Numbered from the stretch's first letter, positions 46,701 through 57,785 are shown. The stretch is 64,000 bases of DNA from Budorcas taxicolor (GCF_023091745.1 NC_068930.1:11244262-11308261), one strand, 5' to 3'. Notes: generated from the sequence alone by a model not told the origin. A program made the numbers and translations.

Positions 46701-47615
46701 AGACCAGAAACTATAAAACTCCTAGAGGAGAACATAGGCAAAACACTCTCTGACATAAATCACAGCAGGATCCTCTATGATCCACCTCCCAGAATACTGG
46801 AAATAAAAGCAAAAATAAACAAATGGGATCTAATTAAAATTAAAAGCTTCTGCACAACAAAGGAAACTATAAGCAAGCTGAAAAGACAGCCTTCTGAATG
46901 GGAGAAAACAATAGCAAATGAAGCAACTGACAAACAACTAATCTCAAAAATATACAAGCAACTTATGCAGCTCAATTCCAGAAAAATAAATGACCCAATC
47001 AAAAAATGGGCCAAAGAAATAAATAGGCATTTCTCCAAAGAAGACATACGGATGGCTAACAAACACATGCAAAGATGCTCAACATCACTCATTATCAGAG
47101 AAATGCAAATCAAGACCACAATGAGGTACCATTTCACACCAGTCAGAATGGCTGCGATCCGAAAGTCTACAAGCAATAAATGCTGGAGAGGATGTGGAGA
47201 AAAGGGAATCCTCTTACACTGTTGGTGGGAATGCAAACTAGTACAGCCACTATGGAAAACTGTGTGGAGATTCCTTAAAAAATTGCAAACAGAGCTGCCT
47301 TATGACCCAGCAATCCCACTGCTGGGCATACACACCAAGGAAACCAGAATTGAAAGAGACACATGTACCCCAATGTTCATCGCAGCACAGTTTATAATAG
47401 CCAGGACATGGAAACAACCTAGATGTCCATCAGCAGATGAATGGATAAGAAAGCTGTGGTACATATACACAATGGAGTATTACTCAGCCATTAAAAAGAA
47501 TACATTTGAATCAGTTCTAATGAGATGGATGAAACTGGAGCCGATTATACAGAGTGAAGTAAGCCAGAAAGAAAAACACCAATGCAGTATACTGACACAT
47601 ATATACGGAATTTAG
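43797..47615 (+). pseudogene. L1 ORF2 (endonuclease-reverse transcriptase), two premature stops
   Basis: One frame of 1272 codons, about the family length, interrupted only at codon 393 (tga, 44973-44975; probably cga to tga at a CpG) and codon 526 (taa, 45372-45374). The N-terminal APE-type endonuclease keeps its catalytic set: N13, E42, D144/N146, D204, D228/H229. The reverse transcriptase has GTRQGCPLSPLLF and the FADD box with D701/D702 (45897-45902). The C-terminal cysteine motif C-X3-C-X7-H-X4-C starts at C1129 (47181). The stops remove the reverse transcriptase from any product read from the normal start, although an endonuclease-only fragment could be made. The start at 43797 lies 51 bp after ORF1, the usual spacing. 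Confidence 0.95.
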
Positions 47616-47978
47616 AAAGATGGTAATGATGACCCTGTATGTGAGACAGCAAAAGAGACACAGATGTATAGAATGGACTTTTGGACTCTGAGGGAGAGGG
47701 AGAGGGTGGGATGATTCGGGAGAATGGCATTGAAACATGTATACTATCATGTAAGAAACGAAGTGCCAGTCTAGTTCGATACAGGATACAGGATGCTTGG
47801 GACTGGTGCATGGGGATGATCCAGAGAGATGATATGGGGTGGGAGGTAGGAGGGGGATTCAGGATTGGGAGCTTGTATACACTCGTGGTGGATTCATGTC
47901 AATGTATGGCAAAACCAATACAGTATTGTGAAGTAAAATAAAATTAAAAAAAAAAAAGTAGAAAAAAAAAAAAAAAAA
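47616..47978 (+). promoter_or_regulatory. L1 3' UTR with G-quadruplex motif, poly-A signal and tail
   Basis: 47692-47710 holds four GGG runs with loops of 3, 3 and 1 bases, a strong G-quadruplex motif typical of mammalian L1 3' UTRs. AATAAA at 47937-47942 is followed by A12 (47946-47957), GTAG and A17 to 47978. Confidence 0.93.
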
Positions 47979-47995
47979 GAAAAGAGAGGACTGAG
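47979..47995. repeat. Right target-site duplication of the full-length L1
   Basis: An exact copy of 40114-40130, directly after the poly-A tail. Confidence 0.97.
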
Positions 47996-48581
47996 TACCT
48001 ACTATGTAGGCTTGTTGTCAGCATTGATCTCCCACTGTTAGCAGTGCTATTCATTTCCTACAATGTGTCAAACATTAATTTAGGAACCAGAGCCATAAAG
48101 GTAAAAAGTTAGTTCCTGACCTCAGGGACACCAGAGTCCAAGGGAGAGACAGACCTTAAGCAGGATAATCATACAATGGGGTAGGGGTCTTGATAAAGAT
48201 AGCGACCTCCCATTGTGTCCTAGGGTTTAGGAAGTAGTAGTTAAGGTGATCTAAGTAGCAAAGGGGAGGCAGGGTGGGAGGAGGGGTGGTTCAGTACCTG
48301 CAGAGGCATGGGGTGGAAAAGAGAGGTGTGAGGGCGGGAAGTTGATGCAGAAGCAGGAGGGAAGGGGTTGTGGCTTTACGGAAGTAAAGGATCTGTGCTT
48401 GGAATCTGGAACTTGGTCCTATCAGATGGTAGACTGAAAGGATGTTCATCAAAGAGTTGACATGATGGTATTGACTTTTTAATTTTAGATAAAATGCTTT
48501 TATGGTCATGAGATAGTACACCAAAGAGATAATGCAGGAAAGCCAAGGTTAGTCTGGACTAGGGTAGCCATGGTAACTATC
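47996..48581. other. Unique sequence, possible old repeat at 47996-48165
   Basis: 'gtacctactatgtaggcttg' and 'gttcctgacctcagggacac' hint at an ancient dispersed repeat but are too diverged to name. No gene. Confidence 0.4.
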
Positions 48582-48798
48582 ACTCTAAGTCACTCCAGTC
48601 ATGTCTGACTCTGTGCGACCCTATGAACTGTAGCATCGCACTAGGCTCCTCTGTCCATTGGATTCTCTAGGCAAGAATACTGGAGTGGGTTGCTGTTTCC
48701 TTCTCCAGGGGATCTCCCCTACCCAGGGATCAAACCTGCATTTCTTATGTCTCCTGCTTTGGCAGGCAAGATTTTTACCACTAGTGCCACCTGGGAAG
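48582..48798 (-). mobile_element. Bov-tA SINE
   Basis: Antisense, with a decayed B box ('gggatcaaacctgcatttct'); the head ends 'gtgccacctgggaaggt'. Confidence 0.87.
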
Positions 48799-49050
48799 GT
48801 GATAGATATACATACAGATATATTCTTCTACCTTATAAGTTACTACAAAATATTAAGCGTAGTTACCTGTGCTATACAATAGGTCCCTGTTGGTTGTCTA
48901 TTTTATGTATAGTACTGTGTACATATTAATCCCAACTTCCTAATTTCTCTCTCCCCTCTCCTTTCCCCATTGGTAACCATAAGTTTGCTTTTTGCTTTTT
49001 ATGTCTGTGAGTCTATTTCTGTTCTGTAAGCAAGTTCATGTGTATATATA

Positions 49051-49665
49051 TTCAGTTCAGTTCAGTCACTCAGTCGTGTCCGACTCTTTGTGACCCCATG
49101 AATCGCAGCACGCCAGGCCTCCCTGTCCATCACCATCTCCTGGAGTTCACCCAGACTCACATCCATCGAGTCCGTGATGCCATCCAGACATCTCATCCTT
49201 GGTCGTCCCCTTCTCCTCCTGCCCCCAATCCCTCCCAACATCAGAGTCTTTTCCAATGAGTCAATTCTTCACATGAGGCGGCCAAAGTACTGGAGTTTCA
49301 GCTTAAGCATCATTCCTTCCAAAGAAATCCCAGGGCTGATCTCCTTCAGAATGGACTGGTTGGATCTCTTTGCAGTCCAAGGGACTCTCAAGAATCTTCT
49401 CCAACACCACAGTTCAAAAGCATCAATTCTTCGGTGCTCAGCCTTCTTTACAGTCCAACTCTACCATCCATACATGACTACTGGAAAAAAAAATAGCCTT
49501 GACTAGATGGACCTTAGTTGGCAAAGTAATATCTCTGCTTTTGAATATCCTACCTAGGTTGGTCATAACTTTTCTTCCAAGGAGTAAGCGTCTTTTAATT
49601 TCATGGCTGCAGTCATCATCTGCAGTGATTTTGGAGCCCAGAAAAATAAAGTCTGACACTGTTTC
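49051..49665 (-). mobile_element. BovB 3' fragment within L1
   Basis: Antisense BovB from its 3' terminus ('ttcagttcagttcagtcact') to about 'gtctgacactgtttc'. It adjoins the left arm of a large inverted repeat. Confidence 0.9.
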
Positions 49666-49666
49666 T

Positions 49667-49986
49667 AAACGTCCATTGATAGGAGAATGGATAAATATGT
49701 GATATACATACAATGGAACGTTAGTCATAAAAAAGAATGAAATAACGCCATTTGCAGCAACATGGATGGACCTAGAGATTATCATATTAAACAAGTCAAA
49801 CAAATATCATAGTCTATTGACTCCGCATATAAGCAATATCCTATGATATTTGCTTGACTTACTTAATATGATAATCTCTAGGTCCATCCATGTTGCTGCA
49901 AATGGCGTTATTTCATTCTTTTTTATGACTAACGTTCCATTGTATGTGTATCACATATTTATCCATTCTCCTATCAATGGACGTTT
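49667..49986. repeat. Near-perfect 146-bp inverted repeat, 28-nt spacer
   Basis: Arms 49667-49812 and 49841-49986 are reverse complements with about four mismatches and no indel by eye; the spacer is 49813-49840. Both arms are L1 ORF2-end sequence. Both encode the same peptide block (MIISRSIHVAANGVISFFFM) on opposite strands, which makes the symmetry obvious. Confidence 0.95.
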
Positions 49987-50144
49987 TAGGTTGCTTCCTC
50001 ATCTTCACTATTGTAAATCGTGCTGCAGCGAACATTAAGGTGTGTGTATCTTTCCAAATTATAGTGTTCTCTGGATAAATGCATGGGAGTGGGATTGCAG
50101 AATGTGGTCCATTTATTTCCTGACCCCTCTCACTCTGACCTGTT

Positions 50145-50325
50145 TTCTCCACAGATCTTACCATCTCATAGTGTCCTATAGTGATGCAGCTGTTTATCAG
50201 GTTCGTGGTGTCACTTCTATGCCACATCAGCTCCAAGATGTCTGTTTTGTTCACTAATGCAGACCAAGAAGCTATAATGGTGCCTGTCATATAATAGGCT
50301 TTTCAATAAATGATGATTGTATCAA
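50145..50325 (+). mobile_element. Possible L2 3' end
   Basis: 'gatgtctgttttgttcacta' and 'gcctgtcatataataggctt' followed by 'caataaatgatgattg' follow the L2 3' end order. Diverged. Confidence 0.5.
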
Positions 50326-50338
50326 CACTAAAGAGTTG

Positions 50339-53083
50339 AGTTTTAGGAATCAGTGAACTAAAATGGACAAAAATGGGTAAATTTAATTCAGATGACCATT
50401 ATATCTACAGCTGTGGGCAAGAATCCCTTAGAAGAAATGGAGTAGCCATCATAGTCAACAGAAGAATCTGAAATGCAGCACTTGAGTGCAATCTCAAAAA
50501 TGACAGAATGATCTCTGTTCATTTCCAAGACAATTCAATATCACAGAAATCCAAGTCTATGCCCTAACAACTAATGCAGAGGAAGCCGAAGTTGAATGGT
50601 TCTATGAAGACCTACAACACTTTCTAGAATTAACACCAAAAAAGGATGTCCTTTTCATCATAGGGGACTAGAATGCAAAAGTAGGAAGTCAAGAGATATC
50701 TGGAGTAACAGGCAAGTTTGGGCTCAGAGTACAAAATGAAGCAGGGCAAAGGCTAACAGAGTTTTGCCAAGAGATTGCACTGGTCGTAGCAAATACCCTC
50801 TTCTGACAACACAAGAGACAATGCTACACATGGACTTCACTAGATGGTCAATACTGAAATCAGATTGATTATATTCTTTGCAATTGAAGATGAAGAAGTT
50901 CTATACAGTCAGCAAAAACAGGACCAGGAGCTGACTGTGGCTCAGATCATGAACTTCTTATTGCAAAATTCAGACTGAATTGAAGAAAGTAGGGAAAAAC
51001 ACTAGGCCATTAAGGTATGACCCAGATCAAATCACTTGAAATTATACTGTGGCAGTGACAAATAGATTCAAGGGATTAGATCTGATAGACAGAGTGCCTG
51101 AAGAACTATGGACAGAGGTTCGTGACATTATACAGGAGGTGATGATCAAAACCATCCCCAAGAAAAAGAAATGCAAAAACGCAAATTTGCTGTCCAAGGA
51201 GGCCTTACAAATAGCTGAGAAAAGACGAGAAGTAAAAGGCAAAGGAGAAAAGTAAAGGTATACCCATCTGAATGCCTAGTTCCAAGGAATAGCAAGGAGA
51301 GATAAGAAAGTCTTCCTAAGTGAACAATGCAAAGAAATAGAGGAAAACAATAGAATGGGAAAGACTAGAGATCTCTTCAAGAAAATTAGAGATACCAAGG
51401 GAACATTTCATGCAAAGATGGGCACAATAAAGGACATAAATTGTATGGACCTAATAGAAGCAGAAGATATTAGGAAGAGGTGGCAAGAATACACAGAAGA
51501 ACTGTACAAAAAAGATCTTAATGACCTGGATAACCACAAAGGAGTGATCACTCCCCTAGAGTCAGACATCTTGGAGTGCAAAGTCAAGAGGGCATTTGGA
51601 AACATCACTACGAACAGAGCTAGTGGAGGTGATGAAATTCCAGTTGAGCTAATTCAAATCCTAAAAGATGATGCTGTGAAAGTGCTGCACTCAATATGCC
51701 AGCAAGTATAGAAAACTCAGCAGTGGCCACCGGACTGGAAAAGATCAATTTTCATTTCAATCCCAAAGAAAGTCAATGCCAAAGAGGGTTCAAAACTACC
51801 GCACAATTGCACTCTTTTCACTTGCTAAAAAAGTGATGCTCAAAATTTTCAAAGCCAGGCTTCAACAGTAATGTGAACTGAGAATTTTCAGATGTTCTAG
51901 CTGGATTTACAAAAGGCAGAGGAACCAGAGATCAAATTGCCAACATTTGTTGGATCATAGAAAAAGCAAGAGAATTCCAGAAAAACGTCTACTTCTCCTT
52001 CACTGACTATACTAAAATCTTTGATTGTGTGGATCACACAAAATTCTTAAAGAGATGGGAATACCAAACCACCTTACCTGCCTCCTGTGAAACCTGTACA
52101 TAGGTCAAGAAGCAACAGTTAGAACCGGACATGGAACAATGGACTGGTTCCAAATTGGGAAAGGAGTACATCAAGGTTGTATATTGTCACCCTGCTTATT
52201 TAACTTTTATGCAGTGTACATCATGCGAAATCCCAGACTGGATGAAGCACAACTGAAATCAAAATTTCTGGGAGAAATATCAATAATCTCAGATATGTAG
52301 ATAACACCACTCTTAAGGCAGGAGGCAAGAGAAACTAAAGAGCCTCTTGACAAAGGTGAAAAAGGGGAGTGAAAAAGTTGGCTTAAAACTCAACATTCAA
52401 AAAACAAAGATCATAGCATCCTATCCCATTGCTTCATGGCAAATTGACGGGGAAACAACGGAAGCAGTGAGAGACTTTATATTTTGGGGGGGGGGGGGCT
52501 CCAAAATCACCGCAGATGGTGACTGCAGCCATGAAATTAAAATACACTTGCTCCTTGGAAGCAGCTATGACAATCCTAGACAGCATATTAAAAAGCAGAG
52601 ACATTACTTTGCCAACAAAGGTCCATGTAGTCAAAGCTCTGGCTGTTCCAGTGGTCATGTATGGATGTGAGAGTTGGACCATAAAGAAGACTGAACGCTG
52701 AAGAATTGATGCTTTTGAACTGTGTTGTTGGAGAAGACTCTTGAGAGTCTCTTGAACAGCAAGGAGATCCAACCGGTCAATCCTAAAGGAGATTAGTCCT
52801 CAATATTCATTGGAAGGACTGTTGGTGAAACTGAAGCTCTAATACTTTGGCCACCTGATGAAGAGCCAATACATTAGAAAAGACCCTGATGCTGGGCAAG
52901 ATTGAAGGCAGGAGGAGAAGGGTATGACAGAGGATGAGATGGCTGGATGACTTCACTGACTCGATGGACATGAGTTTCAGCAAACTCCAGGAGACAGTGA
53001 AAGACAGGGAAGGCTGGCGTGCTGCAGTCCATGGGGCTGCAAATAGGCGGACATGTCTGAGCGAGTGAACAGCAACAACAGAA
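50339..53083 (+). pseudogene. BovB (RTE) copy with endonuclease and reverse transcriptase, decayed
   Basis: A 2.74-kb copy lacking the first part of the endonuclease. From 50339 it encodes ISELKW, FNSDDHYIY and CGQESLRRNGVA. The GDWNAKVG-type motif carries a stop in place of W (tag near 50670), and GSDHELL is intact near 50950. The reverse transcriptase follows: longest clean frames 51049-51255 and 51355-51711, VHQGCILSPCLFN near 52170-52205. The catalytic YADD box reads YVDN (52294-52305), so the second Asp is lost. It ends with the usual BovB tail at 53083. Many stops and frameshifts make it inactive. BovB encodes a single endonuclease-RT protein and is thought to mobilise Bov SINEs. Confidence 0.92.
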
Positions 53084-53958
53084 GCGCTGAATACCAACTG
53101 ATACTCCGTTCTGGACATCCTAACAGCTGCTGCTTAGAGTGGTAATGTCATTAAGCTGTTATATTTCAGTGTTTTCTGAATTAAGACACACACCTCACCA
53201 AGAGTGATTTCTTAAAGATACTTCTTCATGGTGCTTGGTTCTGGAGAAGTGAGTTTGGCTCTTTGGTGGATGAAACAAATGTCACAGAGAAAAGAAGTTC
53301 ACTTTTATCATGAAGGCCAATGCTATGCTGATGCAAGCTACCTGAGGGTGGAGATGTGTGTTTCTCCTCTGTAAACTCAGCTTTTTTCTTCCTTGTATAC
53401 TGTCATGCTTAGAATAAGAGTGAATGCGTGATCTATTTGTCTTTTCTTCTCCTATAGCCTTCTTTTGACAAAGTAAAGAAAGTTTCACTTGACCACTAAG
53501 ACTAGTTCTGATCCAGGTCCAACTGTCAGCCTTGCACCACAGGGTAATTTCACTGCAGGTCATTCTTGGTGGGATTCTGCTGTGGTTATGTGCGAGGAAC
53601 TATGCTTTTCATGGTCAGAACCCCGGTCTTAAAACAGCTTCTCCACGAGTTTCTGGATACTAGTCTTATATCTTCTGCTTGTGTCCTTTGCCAAGGATGT
53701 TAGCTCTTGTTCTTTCAAACTGAGCCCCCTTCTTTTCCTACCACCCAACACACACACATACACACACACACATGCATCCTGGGATATCCTCTGAGGGCAG
53801 CACCCAGACGGCTGCTGTTGGACTTCCTTCTTCTTGCTCTATGTTGCCTGCCATCCTGATCTCTCCCACATGAGCTACTTCTGGACTTTAAATCCTGTAA
53901 CAATTGTTTCCCTGGAATGTGACTTGATTCTGTAAATTTTAGTTTGGGGTTCTAAATC
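53084..53958. other. Unique sequence with a small CA repeat
   Basis: An imperfect (CA)n run lies at about 53747-53772. The small minus-strand frames show no recognisable domain. Confidence 0.5.
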
Positions 53959-54160
53959 TGGCTTCGTGGCTCAGATGGTAAAGGGTCTGCCTGCAATGCA
54001 GGAGACAGGTTCAATCCTTGGGTCAGGAAGATCCCCTGGAGAAGGGAATGGCTATCCACTCCTGTACTCTTGCCTGGAGAATTTCATGGGCAGAGGAGCT
54101 TGGCTGGCTATGGTCCATGGGGTCACATAGAGTCGAACATGAACAAGTGACTAATAAATA
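53959..54160 (+). mobile_element. Bov-tA SINE
   Basis: Head 'ggcttcgtggctcagatggt', a B-box-like 'gttcaatcct', BovA body, ends near 'gtgactaataaatac'. Confidence 0.88.
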
Positions 54161-54344
54161 CTTTTCTAGCTGAATGTTTCCTTATTACTAGTTAGTTTCT
54201 AAAGTTTGTACTCCTGACATCTATCCCTATATTACTTTAAAAGCAGATACAGTTTTAGGCTTTAATTCAATCTACCCTGTCCTTCTATAATCAACTGTTT
54301 CTTAACTCATCAGGCAAGCATGTCAGAAAGTACACCATACATTA

Positions 54345-54554
54345 TTGCGTTCATTGTTCAATTGTGTCAGAGTCTTTGTGACCCCTTGGACTGTAGCCAG
54401 CCAGGCTGCTCTGTCGATGGAACTCTCCAGCAAGAATACTGGAGTGGGTTGCCATTCCCATCTCCAGGTGATCTTCCCAACCCAGAGATCAAACCCAGGT
54501 CTCTTGTACTGCAGGCAGATTCTTTACCCTCTGAGCCACCAGGGAAGCCCAAAT
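54345..54554 (-). mobile_element. Bov-tA SINE with target duplication
   Basis: Antisense Bov-tA. Direct repeats 'catacatta' lie at 54336-54344 and 54555-54563. The head end 'gagccaccagggaagccc' is well preserved. Confidence 0.9.
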
Positions 54555-54563
54555 CATACATTA

Positions 54564-55479
54564 AAGAAACCCACATGCAACTTAAAAATTTATTTTTGAA
54601 TTTGTGCAGACCCAGTGACTAGTTAGAGACAACTTTACCTTTGTTAAAACATCTTTGAGGTGACTTGGTTCTGCCTCTGAGGCCCCCACCATTTGGTTAA
54701 TGTGAATACCTCTAGACACACCATTCATTTTCGGCCTTAGAGTTTGACAAAGTTGAGTGGTTGTAATGAACACACTCAGAAATTCTGGAGCTCACATTCC
54801 CCTTTGAGCAGGATTTCCGTGACAGTTCCCTGAGTGCTGTATCAGTAGATTCCACATCTATTTCAAGACTGCAGTCATTTGGTAAGGACCGCCACCCCCC
54901 CACCCCCAACCAAAGGATGTTGTTGGTGCAGCACATCCAGATGAGGACACCTGCCATCTGCATTTCAGGAAAACGGATGAGGAGGAAGAAAGATGCTGTT
55001 TAAGTTAAGGATTTGCAATTTCATCAAGTTGCTTTGAAATGAGTATTTTGCATGTTTAAAAGGCTCTATTAACAATAGAACCACTGAAATATCCCCGTGG
55101 TGAAGAAGGCAGACTAGACTGGCTCGTGCCTAGGTTATAAATGTAGCTATTATTGAGTTCAGATTTATTAAAGCTAATGTTTCTCTTCCGGCTCCTATTT
55201 AATCATGAAGCAAGGAAAAAAAAAAAAAAAAAAAAAACTAGAGTCATGGAGTACTGATATAGGTAAGACCCTAAAAGGTTACTATTCAGGAGTCTTCAAA
55301 CTATGCACCTCGAGCCCCAGAATTCTCATCATTACCTCCAGGGGTAGGACAGGGCAGGGTACAGACTGACGAAGTTTGGGACAAAATGAGTTAAATGGCC
55401 AAGTCTTTGGGTCAATAGGTCCACTTTGCCTGGTGTAAATATTAGTGTTTATATAAGATTTCTTTTGAATAAGAAGACT
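54564..55479. other. Unique sequence
   Basis: Contains a C-rich run near 54893-54905 and an A-run of about 22 at 55216-55238 that may be an old retrotransposon tail without a recognisable body. No gene. Confidence 0.45.
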
Positions 55480-56740
55480 ATCATTTTAGATAAACTTTAT
55501 TTTAGAACATTTTTAGGTTTACAGAGAAATTATACAGAAAGTACAAAGAGTTCCCATGAGCCCTGTTACCACACTCAGATGACTTCTCCTATTAGTGACA
55601 GCTTGTGTTAAAGTGTACATTTGTTACAATTGATGACTCAAATATTGACACACTGTTATTAAATTCCTAGTTTACACTGGGTTTTTTATGTTGTATATTC
55701 TTTGAGTTTTGAATAATGTTAATGATGTGTGTCAAGGCTATGGTTTTTCCTGTGGTCATGTATGGATGTGAGAGTTGGACTGTGAAGAAAGCTGAGTGCC
55801 AAAGAACTGATGCTTTTGAACTGTGGTGTTGGAGAAGACTCTTCAAAGTCCCTTGGACTGCAAGGAGATCCAACCAGCCCATTCTGAAGGAGATCTGTCC
55901 TGGGTATTCTTTGGAAGGAATGATGCTAAAGCTGAAACTCCAGTACTTTGGCCACCTCATGTGAAGAGTTGACTCATTGGAAAAGACTCTGATGCTGGGA
56001 GGGATTGGGGGCAGGAGAAGGGGATGACAGAAGATGAGATGGTTGGATGGCATCACCAGCTTGATGGACATGAGTTTGGGTAAACCCTGGGAGTTGGGGA
56101 TGGACAGGGAGGCCTGATGTGCTGCGATTCATGGGGTCACAAAGAGTCAAACACGACTGAGCGACTGAACTGAACTGAGCATGAATTTTTTGTGGCTTGA
56201 TAATTAATTTTCTTTTATTGCTGAATAATGTTCGGTGGAATAGATAAACCAATTTGTTTTTTGATTTATTCACTGAAGGACTCCTTGGTTGATTACAATT
56301 TTTGACAATTTACAAGAGAGCTGCTATGAACATTCATGTGCAGAGATGTGTGTGGGGTGTGTGTGTGTGCGTGTAGATATAACTTTTCAGCTCATTTGGG
56401 TACATATTTGGGAGTGAAATAGCTCGATCACCTGATAAGTCAATGTTTATCTTTGTAAGAAACTGCCAAGCTATCTTCTAATGCTGCTGTACCATTTTGC
56501 ATTCTCATTCCCACTCCAACAGGAGTTGATTCACATTTTCACAAGCATTTGACATTATCGGTGTTTAGGATTTTAGTCCTAGCAGGTGTGCGGTACCATG
56601 TCATTGTTGTGTTTATGTGAAATTCCCTAATACCATCTACATATCTTCTTTAGTGAGGGGTCTGTTCATATCATTTACCCATTTTTATTTGCATTGTTTC
56701 TTTTCTCATTGTTGAGTTTTAAGAGTTTAATCTGTATTGA
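55480..56740 (-). mobile_element. Ancient L1M 3' end, antisense, split by BovB
   Basis: 55500-55731 is L1M 3' UTR ('ggtttacagagaaattatac'). After the BovB, 56180-56740 continues the reverse complement into the ORF2 end ('ttttattgctgaataatgtt', 'gccaagctatcttctaatgc'). Confidence 0.72.
55732..56179 (+). mobile_element. BovB 3' fragment
   Basis: Sense BovB tail starting 'aaggctatggtttttcctgt' and ending 'gcgactgaactgaactgag'. The first 77 codons are open and carry the conserved C-terminal block. Confidence 0.9.
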
Positions 56741-57545
56741 GTTTTAATGTTAGACATATTAATTTACAATAAGAAAACTAAGATTTTGCCTTTATATATA
56801 TTTTGCTTTTATAGATTCCTCCTCCAGCACTTTTATTTTCTTTCTGTAGATCTGAGTTTATGACATATCATTTTACTTTTCTATGATAAACTTCTTTTAA
56901 CATTCTTGCAAGCAACATCTACTGACAACCAATTTCCTTAATTTTTGCTTTTATGAAAAAAAATCTTTATTCTTCATGTTTGAAGGATAATTTCCCTGGA
57001 TATGGAGCTTCCCTTGTGGATCAGTGGGTAAAGCATCTGCCTGCAATGCGGGAGACCTGGGTTCGATCGCTGGGTTGGGAAGATCCCCTGGAGAAGGAAT
57101 TGGCTACCCATTCCAATATTCTTGCCTGGAAAATCTGATGGAATGGGGATCCTGATAGGCTACAGTCCATGGGGTCGCAAAGAGTAGGACATGACTTCAC
57201 TTTCACTTTCTTTGGATACATAATTCTGATTTTGATTTTAAAAAATCAGCATTTTATTTCCTTCTGTTCTTTTTGTGTGTTCATGGTTTCTGAAGAGAAC
57301 TCTTATGTAATTCTTATTATTTATTGTCACTCTGCAAGTAAGATAATTTTTCCTCTGACTTCTTTCTGGATTTTCTTTGCATTTTTGATGTTTCCAGTTT
57401 GAATATGATACACTGAGGTTTGAAATTTTTGCTATTTATTCTGCTCAGTGTTCTTTGAGCTTCCTTATCTGTGGTTTGGTGCCTAGCATTAATTTTGTGA
57501 AAAACCTGACATTATTTCAAATATTTTTTCTGTTTCTTTCCTCTT
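56741..57545 (-). mobile_element. Ancient L1M ORF1 region, antisense, split by Bov-tA
   Basis: 'gtttgaaggataatttccct' is the reverse complement of the conserved ORF1 C-terminal segment; 'catggtttctgaagagaac' and downstream fit more of ORF1. Order relative to the neighbouring 3' UTR implies a large internal deletion. Diverged. Confidence 0.5.
57004..57212 (+). mobile_element. Bov-tA SINE
   Basis: Head 'gagcttcccttgtggatcag', B box 'ggttcgatcgc', BovA body, tail of ttcac repeats. Confidence 0.9.
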
Positions 57546-57548
57546 TCA

Positions 57549-57785
57549 TAATTAGGTTTACAGAAAAATTATACAGAAAGTGCAAAGAGTTCCCATGAAC
57601 TCTGTTACCACACTCAGATGATTTCTCCTATTAGTGACAGCTTGTGTTAAAATGTACATTTGTTACAACTGATGACTCAAATATTGATACACTATTATTA
57701 ACTAAACTCCTAGTTTACCTTGTTTTTTTTTTATGTTGTATATTCTGTGGGTTTTGAATAATATTAATGATGTGTGTCACAGTCC
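57549..57785 (-). mobile_element. Second copy of the same L1M 3' UTR segment
   Basis: Nearly repeats 55508-55731 in the same orientation, with about 15 substitutions and two small indels by eye over ~225 bp. It ends at the same 'aatgatgtgtgtc' where the first copy is interrupted by BovB. Confidence 0.8.

Larger units (their letters stand above)
40131..47978 (+). mobile_element. Nearly intact full-length L1 retrotransposon
   Basis: A 7.85-kb element with the complete L1 order: long 5' UTR, ORF1, 51-bp spacer, ORF2, 3' UTR, AATAAA signal and poly-A. A perfect 17-bp target duplication flanks it, and its 5' end has the AAGATGG-type start seen in full-length mammalian L1s. The coding damage visible is one missing base in ORF1 and two stop codons in ORF2, which suggests a young insertion. 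It is not predicted to be autonomous as it stands. The tail is A12, GTAG, A17. Confidence 0.96.
48810..50100 (-). mobile_element. Older L1 3' region, antisense, with BovB-associated insertion
   Basis: 48810-49048 matches the L1 3' UTR ('gctatacaataggtccctgt'). The same element resumes at about 49813 ('gactccgcatataagc') and continues through the ORF2 end to ~50100 ('ttgcttcctcatcttcacta'). The intervening 49051-49812 holds a BovB fragment plus an inverted copy of L1 sequence. Confidence 0.82.

Noticed and set aside
47946..47978. 3' transduction by the L1, from the interrupted tail A12-GTAG-A17
   Set aside because: Only four non-A bases separate the runs; tail heterogeneity or mutation is simpler.
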